From assembly GCF_000282515.1 (NCBI RefSeq), contig NZ_AKJD01000061.1, positions 1-64,000 of the forward strand: a stretch of 64,000 bases of DNA. Direction: 5' to 3'. A program made the position numbers and the translations under genes. The notes under the pieces are model-generated. The model was not told the DNA's origin. It searched no databases and worked only from the letters and a program-made list of their open reading frames with translations. This stretch comes from Pseudomonas sp. GM80. GTDB taxonomy: Bacteria; Pseudomonadota; Gammaproteobacteria; Pseudomonadales; Pseudomonadaceae. This document shows, one piece after another, positions 55,454-63,864 of this stretch (positions are counted from its first letter, which is position 1; the number at the start of each line of letters is the position of its first letter).

Positions 55454-58194
55454 TGAACCGTGACGTGCACCAAGGCACCCCCTCCGTCACGGTAAACGAC
55501 GGTCGAGGCTTACCGGTTCGTCAGGTCGCCTACTTGCGCGCGATCGCCAATGAACCGGCCATTGCATTGCTGAGCCGACAAGCGTTCGACGGAGCCGGGC
55601 GCGTAACCCGGCAATGGGACTCGCGGCTTTCCGAACCGAACCTCAGCACCGTATATGGGCTGAACGGTGCGGCATTGAAGATCAGCAGTGTCGATGCCGG
55701 CTGGCGTTTGAGCCTGCCAGGACTGGCCGGGGAAACACTGGAGCATCATGACCAACGCGGTAACGTCTGGCGCACCCGTTACGATCAACTATTGCGCGTT
55801 GTGGCGCGGGAAGAAAACCAGCAGCCGAACGTCGAGACCTTCGTGTATGCCGACGGCTCGGCCAACGCATTGATGAACCTGCGCGGGCAATTGCTCAATC
55901 AGGTCGATCCGTCGGGTCGCATCGATTGCGAAAGTTATGCAATGACCGGCGCTTTGCTGCGCGACACGTTCACTTCCCCTGACAACCAGTCGTTCACCAG
56001 TGCGCGCACCTACAGCCCTTTGAGCGCAGTGCTTGCACACCTCGATGCCGGCGGCCATCAGCAACAATTTCGCTACGACCTGGCCGGGCAGATCCAACAG
56101 GTGCAGCTGCAACTCAACGCGCAAGCAACCTGGCAAACGGTTCAACTCAACGCGCAATACAACGCGGCCGGTCAGGTCATTGAGCAAGAGGCCGGCAACG
56201 GCGTGACCAGCCGTTGGCAATACGCTGCGGCGGATGGCCGGCTGCATCGGCATTCGGCACGCATCGGGCAACAGTCACCGTTGCAGGATTTCGAATACAC
56301 CTATGACCGGGTCGGCAACATCACCCAAATTCTCGACCACACCTTCACACCGACTTACTTTGCCAATCAGCGGGTCGACGGCGCTCGCAAATTCATTTAC
56401 GACTCGCTGTATCGGTTGCTCAGCGCCAGCGGTTACGACGACGCGGTGCCACGGGACAATCCCGGTCGCCCGCAACCGACCGATCCCAACGACCGACGCA
56501 ACTACGTCCAGACGTACACCTACGATCACGGCAACAATCTTGTCGAGCTTCGCCACGTTCGCGACGGCGCCAACCATACCCGGCGCATGCGTATCGACCC
56601 GAACAGCAACCGTGGCGTGCGCTGGAACGACAACGATCCCGAGCCGAATTTCGACACGCTGTTCGACCGCCATGGCAATCAGCAGATGCTGCAACCGGGC
56701 CAGCCTCTGCAATGGAATACACGCGATCAACTGGAAAAACTCACGCTGGTAGCACGCGATAATCTGCCTGACGACGAAGAATTTTATGAGTACAGCCAGG
56801 GCGCCCGGGTGTACAAGCGCCACACCCTCGATAGTGGCAAACATTTTCACGCAGTGCGCTACCTGCCCGGCCTGGAGATCCGCAGCAAAGACAACGGTGA
56901 AGCGTTGCACGTCATCACGCTCGCCACCGGCATCGGCAGCGTGCGTTGTCTGCATTGGCGCACGTCACCACCCTCAGGGGTCGAGCAGAATCAAATGCGC
57001 TACACCCTCGAAGATCATCTGGGCTCAAGCACGATGGAGCTTGATCAGCAGGGCCGGATGATCAGTCATGAGGGTTACTACCCGTTCGGCGCCACCGCCT
57101 GGATGGCGGCACGTTCGCTGATCGAAGTGGCGTACAAGTTCATCCGTTATTCCGGCAAAGAACTGGACGTCAGTGGCCTCTATTACTACGGGGCGCGCTA
57201 CTACGCGCCGTGGCTGCAGCGCTGGGTCAGTGCCGATCCGGGAGGCGATGTGGACGGGCTGAACCGGTACGCATTCGTCGGCAACAACCCGATGAACTAT
57301 TTCGATGACACCGGGCTCAATCGCTCGCCCACCGAACTCAAGCGACTGATCAGCTGGAACATGCAGGCGTTGTCTTCCATAGATCGAAAAATGAGTAGCC
57401 TTCAGGATCAACTGATCGATCTGCAACATCCCGGGCAATGGCGCAAGACGCTGGCAAAGAACGTTGTTTATCAAATCGGCAGCGCCGCCGCCGGCTGGTT
57501 CACCTCGTACAATGCCGCCACGTTTGCCTCCGAAGCCTTGCCCGGGCTTTCCGCTGATTTGATCGGTTTGACACTGGGCAACAACATTGCCGACCGGAGC
57601 GTTGGCCTTTATGGAAAGCTGATGGCACCACTGCAGTTGAACTCACCGATTGTCCCACGCACCTCCACCTTCAACCCTGATGCCATTGCGGCAGAATTGC
57701 AGCAGTCGTCCCCGCTCCCCTCCCGCGAACAGTACGACGTGCGCAGCCGTGAGGGTTTGCAGCAATTGGCGGTGGATAGCATCAGTAAAGTCGTAGGGGC
57801 TTATGTGCCCGGCGTGGGTGAGGCCATGGCCCTGGGCAGCCTTGCACAGGAAGCCAATGAAGCCGAGGAAGGTTTGTCATCGCTGAAACTTGCAAAAATC
57901 CACGGCACTCTTGATGAGCTCGATGCGATGGTCACGCGATTGACCACATCGGCCAACACCGCGTTTGCCGAACTGGGGATCAACGAGTTTTACGATGAAC
58001 AACACGGGATGCGCGACTACCTGATCGACCTGGGACGCAACCGGGTAGGCACGGCACAAGCGAAAACGTTACGCCAGTCCGATATGACGCAGCTTGCGGG
58101 ATTCGCCCGCAACAACATCGAGACCTCTCGAGGATTCCTCAACATTTATCAGCAAAAAGTCCCGGCCATTCGTAATCGGTATCGGGGCGATTGA
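55453..58194 (+). CDS. TccC-like RHS toxin (Tc toxin C subunit)
   Basis: 913 residues. The N terminus (TPSVTVNDGRGLPVRQVAYLR) is the standard TccC start, followed by YD/RHS repeats such as YDRVGNITQILDH and YDHGNNLVELRHV. The core ends with IRYSGKELDVSGLYYYGARYYAPWLQRWVSADPGGDVDGLNRY ... NNPMNYFDDTGL, the autoproteolysis region of TccC/RHS proteins; cleavage is expected after Leu622. The C-terminal 291 residues (623-913) are the variable toxin domain. It has helical, partly hydrophobic segments (VVYQIGSAAAGWFTSYNAATF, GLSADLIGLTLGNN) and is not one I recognise. TccC needs a TcB to close its cocoon and TcA to inject it; TcA halves are 14 kb upstream, TcB is not in the window. Confidence 0.92.
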   Translation: MNRDVHQGTPSVTVNDGRGLPVRQVAYLRAIANEPAIALLSRQAFDGAGRVTRQWDSRLSEPNLSTVYGLNGAALKISSVDAGWRLSLPGLAGETLEHHDQRGNVWRTRYDQLLRVVAREENQQPNVETFVYADGSANALMNLRGQLLNQVDPSGRIDCESYAMTGALLRDTFTSPDNQSFTSARTYSPLSAVLAHLDAGGHQQQFRYDLAGQIQQVQLQLNAQATWQTVQLNAQYNAAGQVIEQEAGNGVTSRWQYAAADGRLHRHSARIGQQSPLQDFEYTYDRVGNITQILDHTFTPTYFANQRVDGARKFIYDSLYRLLSASGYDDAVPRDNPGRPQPTDPNDRRNYVQTYTYDHGNNLVELRHVRDGANHTRRMRIDPNSNRGVRWNDNDPEPNFDTLFDRHGNQQMLQPGQPLQWNTRDQLEKLTLVARDNLPDDEEFYEYSQGARVYKRHTLDSGKHFHAVRYLPGLEIRSKDNGEALHVITLATGIGSVRCLHWRTSPPSGVEQNQMRYTLEDHLGSSTMELDQQGRMISHEGYYPFGATAWMAARSLIEVAYKFIRYSGKELDVSGLYYYGARYYAPWLQRWVSADPGGDVDGLNRYAFVGNNPMNYFDDTGLNRSPTELKRLISWNMQALSSIDRKMSSLQDQLIDLQHPGQWRKTLAKNVVYQIGSAAAGWFTSYNAATFASEALPGLSADLIGLTLGNNIADRSVGLYGKLMAPLQLNSPIVPRTSTFNPDAIAAELQQSSPLPSREQYDVRSREGLQQLAVDSISKVVGAYVPGVGEAMALGSLAQEANEAEEGLSSLKLAKIHGTLDELDAMVTRLTTSANTAFAELGINEFYDEQHGMRDYLIDLGRNRVGTAQAKTLRQSDMTQLAGFARNNIETSRGFLNIYQQKVPAIRNRYRGD

Positions 58195-58413
58195 ATTACA
58201 TAGACTTGAGCTGACCCCGGGTATGGAGCGTGGGTATTAGTGCCAAACTCCACTGGCGTACTCCGCGGTTGCACGTTATCGACATTCGCGGCGTGGCCGT
58301 GTCTATCGTCGAGTACTTGCGCACGCACCATGCTGAAGGGTGACGAGTCATTCGAGAAGGATCGTCGGACCCATGCTATCGTGCCGGCCCGTCCCTTTAT
58401 CCATTAGCCCAGC

Positions 58414-60174
58414 ATGCTGCCGACTTCCCGTACCCTGCGTCTGTCGTTGTATACCCTGCTGATCATCGCCGGTGCGGCCCTTGCCGCGACCCTTGCCATC
58501 CGCCACGCCGAACGTCAGGCGCTGGAAGAAGATGCCGCCCGTGCCAATCAACAACTGGCGTTGTACGCCAACTCGCTGCACACCCTGATTGATCGCTATC
58601 GCGCCCTGCCCGCCGTGCTCGCGCTGGACCCGCAACTGCGCTCGGCGCTGGCAGGTTCCGTCGATGCCGAGCAACAGTCGGCGCTGAACCTCAAGCTGGA
58701 AAAAATCAACGGTGCGGCGCAGTCCTCGACCCTTGAATTGCTCGATCACACGGGGCTCGCCGTGGCGGCCAGCAACTGGCGTTTGCCGAGCAGTTATGTC
58801 GGCCACAACTATGGCTTTCGCCCCTATTTCAGCCAGACCCGCACCCAAGGCTCCGGGCGTTTTTATGCGGTAGGCGTGACCAGCGGAATTCCCGGTTATT
58901 TTCTCTCAAGCGCAGTGCTTGGCGACAACAACGAGTTCCTCGGGGCGATGGTGGTCAAGCTGGAATTCCCCGAGCTGGAGCGTGAGTGGAGCCAAGGCAG
59001 TGACACGCTGTTGGTCAGCGATGCGCGCGGCATTATCTTTATCGCCAATCAGCCCGGTTGGCGCTATCGCCTGTTGCGCCCGCTGAGCGCCGCCGATCAG
59101 GCCGAGATCAAAACCACGCGCCAGTACGACAAACAGGCGTTGGCGCCGTTGACGCATCTGTCCTTGCGCCGCTTCGATGACAACAGCGATCTGCGCCGCG
59201 TTGAAGGCCCGCAAGGCACGGCGGATTATCTGTGGGAATCGCTGCCGCTGACCACCGAAGGCTGGACCCTGCATTTGCTCCGTCACCCGCAGGTCGCCTT
59301 CGAAGATTTGCGCAACGCCGGGCTCGCTGCTGCCGGCGTGTGGCTGGCGCTGGTGTTTTTGCTGCTGTTCCTCAATCAACGCTGGCGCCTGGCGAAGCTG
59401 CGTCAGCGCAGCCGCGAAGAACTGGAGCAACTGGTCGAAGAACGCACCCGCGATCTGCGCACGGCGCAGGACGGTCTGGTGCAGTCGGCCAAACTGGCGG
59501 CGCTGGGGCAGATGTCCGCCGCGCTGGCCCACGAAATCAATCAGCCGCTGACCGCTCAGCGCATGCAACTGGCGACCTTGCGTCTGCTGCTCGACCATGG
59601 CCGTGTCGACGACGCTTATAAAGCGCTGAAACCGGTGGATGAAATGCTTACGCGCATGGCCGCCCTCACCGGCCACCTCAAGACGTTCGCCCGCAAAAGC
59701 CCCAGCGGATTGCGTGAACGGCTGGATCTGGCCACGGTGATCGATCAATCATTGCAGTTGCTGGACGCGCGTTTGCGTGACGAACAGGTCAGTCTGGTCC
59801 TGCATCTAGCGCGTCCAGCCTGGGTGCGCGGTGATGCGATCCGTCTCGAACAGGTGCTGATCAACTTGCTGCGCAACGCCCTCGATGCAATGCAGGGCAA
59901 ACCGTGCAAACGTCTGGAAATCCGTCTGGAGGCCGACGAGCAGCTCTGGCGACTGAGCGTCAGCGACAACGGCGGCGGGATTGCCGAGGAGCATCTGGGC
60001 CAGGTGTTCGACCCCTTCTTCACTACCAAACCTGTGGGCGACGGTCTGGGCCTGGGGCTGGCGGTCTCCTTCGCTATCGTGCATGAATCCGGCGGGCGCT
60101 TGAGCGTGGAGAATGGCGACAGCGGCGCGATGTTCAGCCTGACCTTGCCGATCGATCTGGAGGCGCATATCTGA
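58414..60174 (+). CDS. mifS: Sensor histidine kinase, MifS/DctB-like (dicarboxylate sensing)
   Basis: 586 residues. A membrane segment at about 9-28, a large periplasmic double-Cache domain (30-295, with SSYVGHNYGFRPYFSQT and GIPGYFLSSAV as in DctB), a second membrane segment at about 303-325, a coiled coil, then HisKA with His373 in LAHEINQPLTAQ. The ATPase part has NLLRNALDAM, DNGGGI, FDPFFTTK and GDGLGLGLAVS. It overlaps the regulator gene as TGATG. The DctB-type architecture and a neighbouring alpha-ketoglutarate-type transporter point to the MifS/MifR system described in P. aeruginosa. The preceding 219-bp gap 58195-58413 shows no clear element. Confidence 0.85.
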   Translation: MLPTSRTLRLSLYTLLIIAGAALAATLAIRHAERQALEEDAARANQQLALYANSLHTLIDRYRALPAVLALDPQLRSALAGSVDAEQQSALNLKLEKINGAAQSSTLELLDHTGLAVAASNWRLPSSYVGHNYGFRPYFSQTRTQGSGRFYAVGVTSGIPGYFLSSAVLGDNNEFLGAMVVKLEFPELEREWSQGSDTLLVSDARGIIFIANQPGWRYRLLRPLSAADQAEIKTTRQYDKQALAPLTHLSLRRFDDNSDLRRVEGPQGTADYLWESLPLTTEGWTLHLLRHPQVAFEDLRNAGLAAAGVWLALVFLLLFLNQRWRLAKLRQRSREELEQLVEERTRDLRTAQDGLVQSAKLAALGQMSAALAHEINQPLTAQRMQLATLRLLLDHGRVDDAYKALKPVDEMLTRMAALTGHLKTFARKSPSGLRERLDLATVIDQSLQLLDARLRDEQVSLVLHLARPAWVRGDAIRLEQVLINLLRNALDAMQGKPCKRLEIRLEADEQLWRLSVSDNGGGIAEEHLGQVFDPFFTTKPVGDGLGLGLAVSFAIVHESGGRLSVENGDSGAMFSLTLPIDLEAHI

Positions 60175-61502
60175 TGCTCAACTCGGTGATGGTGGTCGAT
60201 GACGAAAGCAGCATTCGCAACGCCGTCGAGCAGTGGCTGAGCCTGTCCGGGTTCGAGGTGCAACTGTTCAGCCGCGCCGAAGACTGCCTCGCCGCCCTGC
60301 CCGCGCACTTTGCCGGGGTGATCCTCAGCGACGTGCGCATGCCCGGCATCGGTGGCCTGGCGTTTTTGGCTGAAGTGCAGAAACGTGATGCTGATCTGCC
60401 GGTGATTCTGCTCACTGGCCACGGCGATGTGCCGATGGCCGTCGAAGCGATGCGCGACGGCGCGTATGACTTTCTGGAAAAACCCTTCAGCCCGGAAACC
60501 CTGCTCGGCAGCCTGCGCCGGGCGCTGGACAAACGCGCGCTGGTGTTGGAAAACCGCGCCCTGCACGAACAGGCCGACAACCGCGCGAAACTCGATGCGA
60601 CGTTGCTCGGTGTGTCGCGGGGTTTGCAGACGTTGCGTCGACAGGTGCTGGATCTGGCAGCGCTGCCGGTGAATGTATTGATCCGTGGCGAAACCGGCAG
60701 CGGCAAGGAACTGGTTGCGCGCTGCCTGCATGATTTCGGTCCTCGCGCAGACAAGCCGTTTGTGGCGCTGAACTGCGCGGCGATCCCTGAGCAATTGTTC
60801 GAAGCCGAGTTGTTCGGCCATGAGAGCGGCGCCTTCACCGGCGCCTCCGGCAAGCGCATCGGCAAGCTGGAATACGCCGATGGCGGCACGCTGTTCCTCG
60901 ATGAAATCGAAAGCATGCCGTTGGCTCAGCAAGTGAAACTGCTGCGGGTATTGCAGGAGCAGAAGCTCGAGCGGCTGGGCTCGAATCAGAGCATTCGTGT
61001 CGACTTGCGCATTGTCGCGGCGACCAAACCTGATCTGCTCGATGAGGCCCGCGCCGGACGTTTTCGCGAGGACCTGGCGTATCGCCTGAACGTCGCGGAA
61101 CTGCGCTTGCCGCCGCTGCGCGATCGGCGTGAAGACATTCCGTTGCTGTTCGAGACCTTCGCCCAGAGTGCGGCGCAGCGCCTCGGCCGGACGTTCCCGC
61201 CGTTAACGGGCGCGCAGTTGAGTCACCTGCTCAACCATGACTGGCCGGGCAATGTCCGTGAACTGGCCAACGTCGCCGAACGGCAAGTGCTGGGGCTGGA
61301 TGAGCCGGCGCCGGGGATTGATCCGGGGCAGTCGCTGGCGGCGCAACAGGAAGCGTTTGAAGCGCAGTGCCTGCGCGCGGCGTTGACGCGGCACAAGGGC
61401 GATGTGAAAGCGGTGCTTGAAGAACTGCAACTGCCGCGGCGTACCTTCAATGAAAAAATGCAGCGGCATGGGTTGAGTCGGGAGATGTTTGTAAGCCCGT
61501 AA
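60174..61502 (+). CDS. mifR: Sigma-54-dependent response regulator, MifR/DctD-like
   Basis: 442 residues. The receiver domain (1-120) has the acidic pair Asp9-Asp10, phospho-acceptor Asp53 in LSDVRMPG, and Lys in FLEKPFSPE. The AAA+ domain has Walker A GETGSGKE, the sigma-54 loop ESGAFTGA and Walker B GGTLFLDEIES. The C-terminal helix-turn-helix is Fis-like (AALTRHKGDVKAVLEELQLPRRTFNEKMQRHGL). Phosphorylated by the preceding kinase, it should drive the sigma-54 promoter found 170 bp downstream. A class A REP immediately follows its stop. Confidence 0.88.
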   Translation: MLNSVMVVDDESSIRNAVEQWLSLSGFEVQLFSRAEDCLAALPAHFAGVILSDVRMPGIGGLAFLAEVQKRDADLPVILLTGHGDVPMAVEAMRDGAYDFLEKPFSPETLLGSLRRALDKRALVLENRALHEQADNRAKLDATLLGVSRGLQTLRRQVLDLAALPVNVLIRGETGSGKELVARCLHDFGPRADKPFVALNCAAIPEQLFEAELFGHESGAFTGASGKRIGKLEYADGGTLFLDEIESMPLAQQVKLLRVLQEQKLERLGSNQSIRVDLRIVAATKPDLLDEARAGRFREDLAYRLNVAELRLPPLRDRREDIPLLFETFAQSAAQRLGRTFPPLTGAQLSHLLNHDWPGNVRELANVAERQVLGLDEPAPGIDPGQSLAAQQEAFEAQCLRAALTRHKGDVKAVLEELQLPRRTFNEKMQRHGLSREMFVSP

Positions 61503-61506
61503 AGTC

Positions 61507-61575
61507 AAAAGATCGCAGCCTTCGGCAGCTCCTACATAGGTCCACTGTAGGAGCTGCCGCAGGCTGCGATCTTTT
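61507..61575. repeat. REP palindrome, class A
   Basis: AAAAGATCGCAGCCTTCGGC and the inverse GCCGCAGGCTGCGATCTTTT across about 14 bp, directly after the regulator stop; likely separates its transcript from that of the transporter. Confidence 0.93.
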
Positions 61576-61590
61576 GATCTTGTCGGCAAT

Positions 61591-61632
61591 TTTCCGCTCA
61601 CACACACCCGACGGTAAGCGGATTTCCGCTCA
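61591..61632 (+). promoter_or_regulatory. Candidate MifR upstream activating sites
   Basis: TTTCCGCTCA occurs at 61591-61600 and again at 61623-61632, 32 bp apart (about three helical turns). The second is part of a perfect palindrome AGCGGA-TT-TCCGCT at 61617-61630. They lie 41-82 bp upstream of the -24 element, a usual place for an enhancer-binding protein. Confidence 0.5.
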
Positions 61633-61672
61633 TTCAGCGCCCCATCCCCCTCTAAACCGGCCCTCTCCCCGT

Positions 61673-61688
61673 TGGCACAGCTCCTGCT
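61673..61688 (+). promoter_or_regulatory. Sigma-54 promoter of the transporter
   Basis: TGGCAC-N5-CTGCT: the invariant GG (61674-61675) and GC (61686-61687) are exactly 10 bp apart, as required for RpoN (-24/-12). It is 63 bp upstream of the transporter ATG. Confidence 0.75.
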
Positions 61689-61750
61689 ATAGCCCACGCA
61701 GGCTGCGTTTCAACGCGCTCCACAAAAACAATTAAACGAAGGATCCTTCA

Positions 61751-63070
61751 ATGGATAACTCCAACGCCCTGCCCCTTGGGTCGGCTGCCGTGCCCGCCAA
61801 AGAACGAACCACCGCCAGCCGGATCAAATCGATCTTCAGCGGCTCTGTCGGCAACATGGTCGAGTGGTACGACTGGTATGTTTATGCCGCCTTCTCGCTG
61901 TACTTCGCCAAAGCCTTCTTCCCCAAAGGCGACACCACCGCTCAACTGCTGAACACCGCTGCGATTTTCGCCGTGGGCTTCCTGATGCGCCCGATCGGCG
62001 GCTGGATGATGGGCCTGTACGCTGACAAGGTCGGCCGCAAAAAAGCGCTGATGGCCTCGGTTTACCTGATGTGCTTCGGCTCGCTGATCATCGCCCTGAG
62101 CCCCGGTTATGAAACCATCGGTGTCGGCGCGCCGGTGCTGCTGGTGTTCGCCCGCCTGCTGCAAGGCCTGTCGGTCGGCGGCGAGTACGGCACCTCAGCC
62201 ACCTACCTGTCGGAGATGGCGACCAAGAATCGTCGCGGTTTCTTCTCCAGCTTCCAGTACGTGACCCTGATCTCCGGCCAGCTCATCGCCCTCGGCGTGC
62301 TGATCGTGCTGCAGAACTTTCTTACCACTGAAGAGCTGTACGCGTGGGGCTGGCGTATTCCGTTTGCCATCGGCGCACTGTGCGCAGTGGTGGCGCTGTA
62401 CCTGCGTCGCGGCATGGAAGAAACCGAATCGTTCACCAAGAAAGAAAAAGCCAAGGAAAGCGCCATGCGCACCTTGCTGCGTCACCCCAAAGAACTGCTG
62501 ACCGTGGTCGGCCTGACCATGGGCGGTACGCTGGCGTTCTACACCTACACCACCTACATGCAGAAATACCTGGTGAACACCGTCGGCATGAGCATTTCCG
62601 ACTCGACCACCATTTCCGCCGCGACCCTGTTCCTGTTCATGTGCCTGCAACCGATCATCGGCGGCCTGTCGGACAAGATCGGTCGTCGCCCGATCCTGAT
62701 CGCCTTCGGCGTGCTGGGCACGATCTTCACCGTGCCGATCCTGATGACCCTGCACACCATTCAGACCTGGTGGGGCGCGTTCTTCCTGATCATGGCGGCG
62801 CTGATCATCGTCAGCGGCTACACCTCGATCAACGCGGTGGTGAAAGCTGAACTGTTCCCGACTGAAATCCGCGCACTGGGCGTCGGCCTGCCGTACGCAC
62901 TGACCGTGTCGATTTTCGGCGGCACGGCCGAATACATCGCGCTGTGGTTCAAGAGCATCGGCATGGAAACCGGTTACTACTGGTATGTCACGGCATGCAT
63001 CGCGGTGTCGCTGTTGGTGTACGTGACCATGAAAGACACCCAGAAGCACTCGCGGATCGTCACTGACTGA
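61751..63070 (+). CDS. kgtP: MFS metabolite:H+ symporter, alpha-ketoglutarate permease type
   Basis: 439 residues, 12 membrane segments. The MHS-family signatures are clear: SGSVGNMVEWYDWYVYAAFS in TM1, GFLMRPIGGWMMGLYADKVGRKKAL in loop 2-3, LLQGLSVGGEYGTSATYLSEMA in TM4, and GGLSDKIGRRP in loop 8-9. This resembles KgtP and related C5-dicarboxylate transporters. The sigma-54 promoter, adjacent MifS/MifR pair and family together support uptake of alpha-ketoglutarate; citrate, proline/betaine or shikimate transporters of the same family are the alternatives. Confidence 0.88.
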   Translation: MDNSNALPLGSAAVPAKERTTASRIKSIFSGSVGNMVEWYDWYVYAAFSLYFAKAFFPKGDTTAQLLNTAAIFAVGFLMRPIGGWMMGLYADKVGRKKALMASVYLMCFGSLIIALSPGYETIGVGAPVLLVFARLLQGLSVGGEYGTSATYLSEMATKNRRGFFSSFQYVTLISGQLIALGVLIVLQNFLTTEELYAWGWRIPFAIGALCAVVALYLRRGMEETESFTKKEKAKESAMRTLLRHPKELLTVVGLTMGGTLAFYTYTTYMQKYLVNTVGMSISDSTTISAATLFLFMCLQPIIGGLSDKIGRRPILIAFGVLGTIFTVPILMTLHTIQTWWGAFFLIMAALIIVSGYTSINAVVKAELFPTEIRALGVGLPYALTVSIFGGTAEYIALWFKSIGMETGYYWYVTACIAVSLLVYVTMKDTQKHSRIVTD

Positions 63071-63080
63071 TCGTGATATC

Positions 63081-63103
63081 ACAGCCACTGCAACGGTGGC
63101 TGT
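63081..63103 (+). terminator. Weak hairpin after the transporter gene
   Basis: ACAGCCAC and GTGGCTGT with a 7-nt loop, 11 bp after the stop, followed only by TTCT; it probably works together with the REP pair that follows. Confidence 0.45.
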
Positions 63104-63107
63104 TCTG

Positions 63108-63201
63108 GCCTCATCGCTGGCAAGCCAGCTCCCACAGTGACGGCGTAGCTCACAAACCTTGTGTTCGACGCGAATCCTGTGGGAGCTGGCTTGCCAGCGA
63201 T
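63108..63201. repeat. REP pair, class B (inverted)
   Basis: TCATCGCTGGCAAGCCAGCT and its inverse, about 40 bp apart. The remaining gap to 63476 holds an AT-rich stretch (63380-63420) that is likely the promoter region of the small repeat protein, and nothing else I can name. Confidence 0.92.
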
Positions 63202-63476
63202 TGCGGTCGCCGCATTATTCAGCCCTGCATGAACAATCCGTCACCCACGCCAACTCGTGATTAATCGCGAATTAATGCTGGCGAAGCATCCTGCCCCTAC
63301 CTGATCGATAACCTGCGCGACGTTCGCTACGACGACGAAAGCGATCTGAATGCGTCGCCCTTAACATCAAGTTAATCGATTGTTTTTAGCATTATTTTGC
63401 GCTTTTTAATCAATTTAGTTGGCGTAGCATGAAACCCATGCAAGACACACCCGCCAACGAATCCGGAGTAACCGAC

Positions 63477-63731
63477 ATGAAAACCAAACTGATCCTCGCC
63501 TTCGCCCTGTCCGTACTGGCCGCCAACACCTTCGCTGCCGACGGTTATGACCGCACCGGTTCCGCCGTTGCCGCCGACGGTTACGACCGCACCGGTTCCG
63601 CCACGGTCGCTGAAGACGGCTATGACCGTACCGGCTCCGCAACTTTCGCTGAAGATGGCTACGATCGCACCGGCTCCGCGACCTTTGCCGCCGACGGTTA
63701 TGACCGCACGCAATCCGCTGCCATCAGCTAA
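63477..63731 (+). CDS. Small secreted protein of five DGYDRTGSA-type repeats
   Basis: 84 residues from the ATG at 63477 (CGGAGTAA upstream); an in-frame ATG at 63429 would only add a non-signal extension. Residues 1-20 form a Sec signal peptide (MKTKLILAFALSVLAANTFA) with cleavage near TFA-A. The mature part is five repeats of 12-13 residues: DGYDRTGSA followed by a variable V/T-A/F/V-A-E/A piece; the last copy has Gln for Gly. The repeats have no Cys and are acidic and Tyr-rich. I think short proteins of this kind occur in other pseudomonads, but I know of no function. A UUCG hairpin terminator follows, so it is monocistronic. Confidence 0.8.
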   Translation: MKTKLILAFALSVLAANTFAADGYDRTGSAVAADGYDRTGSATVAEDGYDRTGSATFAEDGYDRTGSATFAADGYDRTQSAAIS

Positions 63732-63751
63732 CCCCCTGCTGTAAAGCGCAC

Positions 63752-63775
63752 AGCCCGGCTTCGGCCGGGCTTAGT
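63752..63775 (+). terminator. Terminator with UUCG tetraloop
   Basis: AGCCCGGC-TTCG-GCCGGGCT followed by TAGTCATTT, 20 bp after the stop of the repeat protein. Confidence 0.85.
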
Positions 63776-63864
63776 CATTTCTGGGGATTTTTGTTTGGCT
63801 GGAAATATGGGGGGCGGCCTTGCACTATGGCTCTCTTCAGAACGCAGCCTCAGGATCACCCGCC

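Noticed and set aside
58195..58413. An immunity gene for the TccC-like toxin
   Set aside because: The 219-bp gap and the following genes contain no small frame with an SD; the next gene is the MifS-like kinase.
63534..63716. Regular DNA repeats of about 36-39 bp resembling a small CRISPR array
   Set aside because: They are in-frame protein repeats (DGYDRTGSA) directly after a signal peptide, with no unique spacers.
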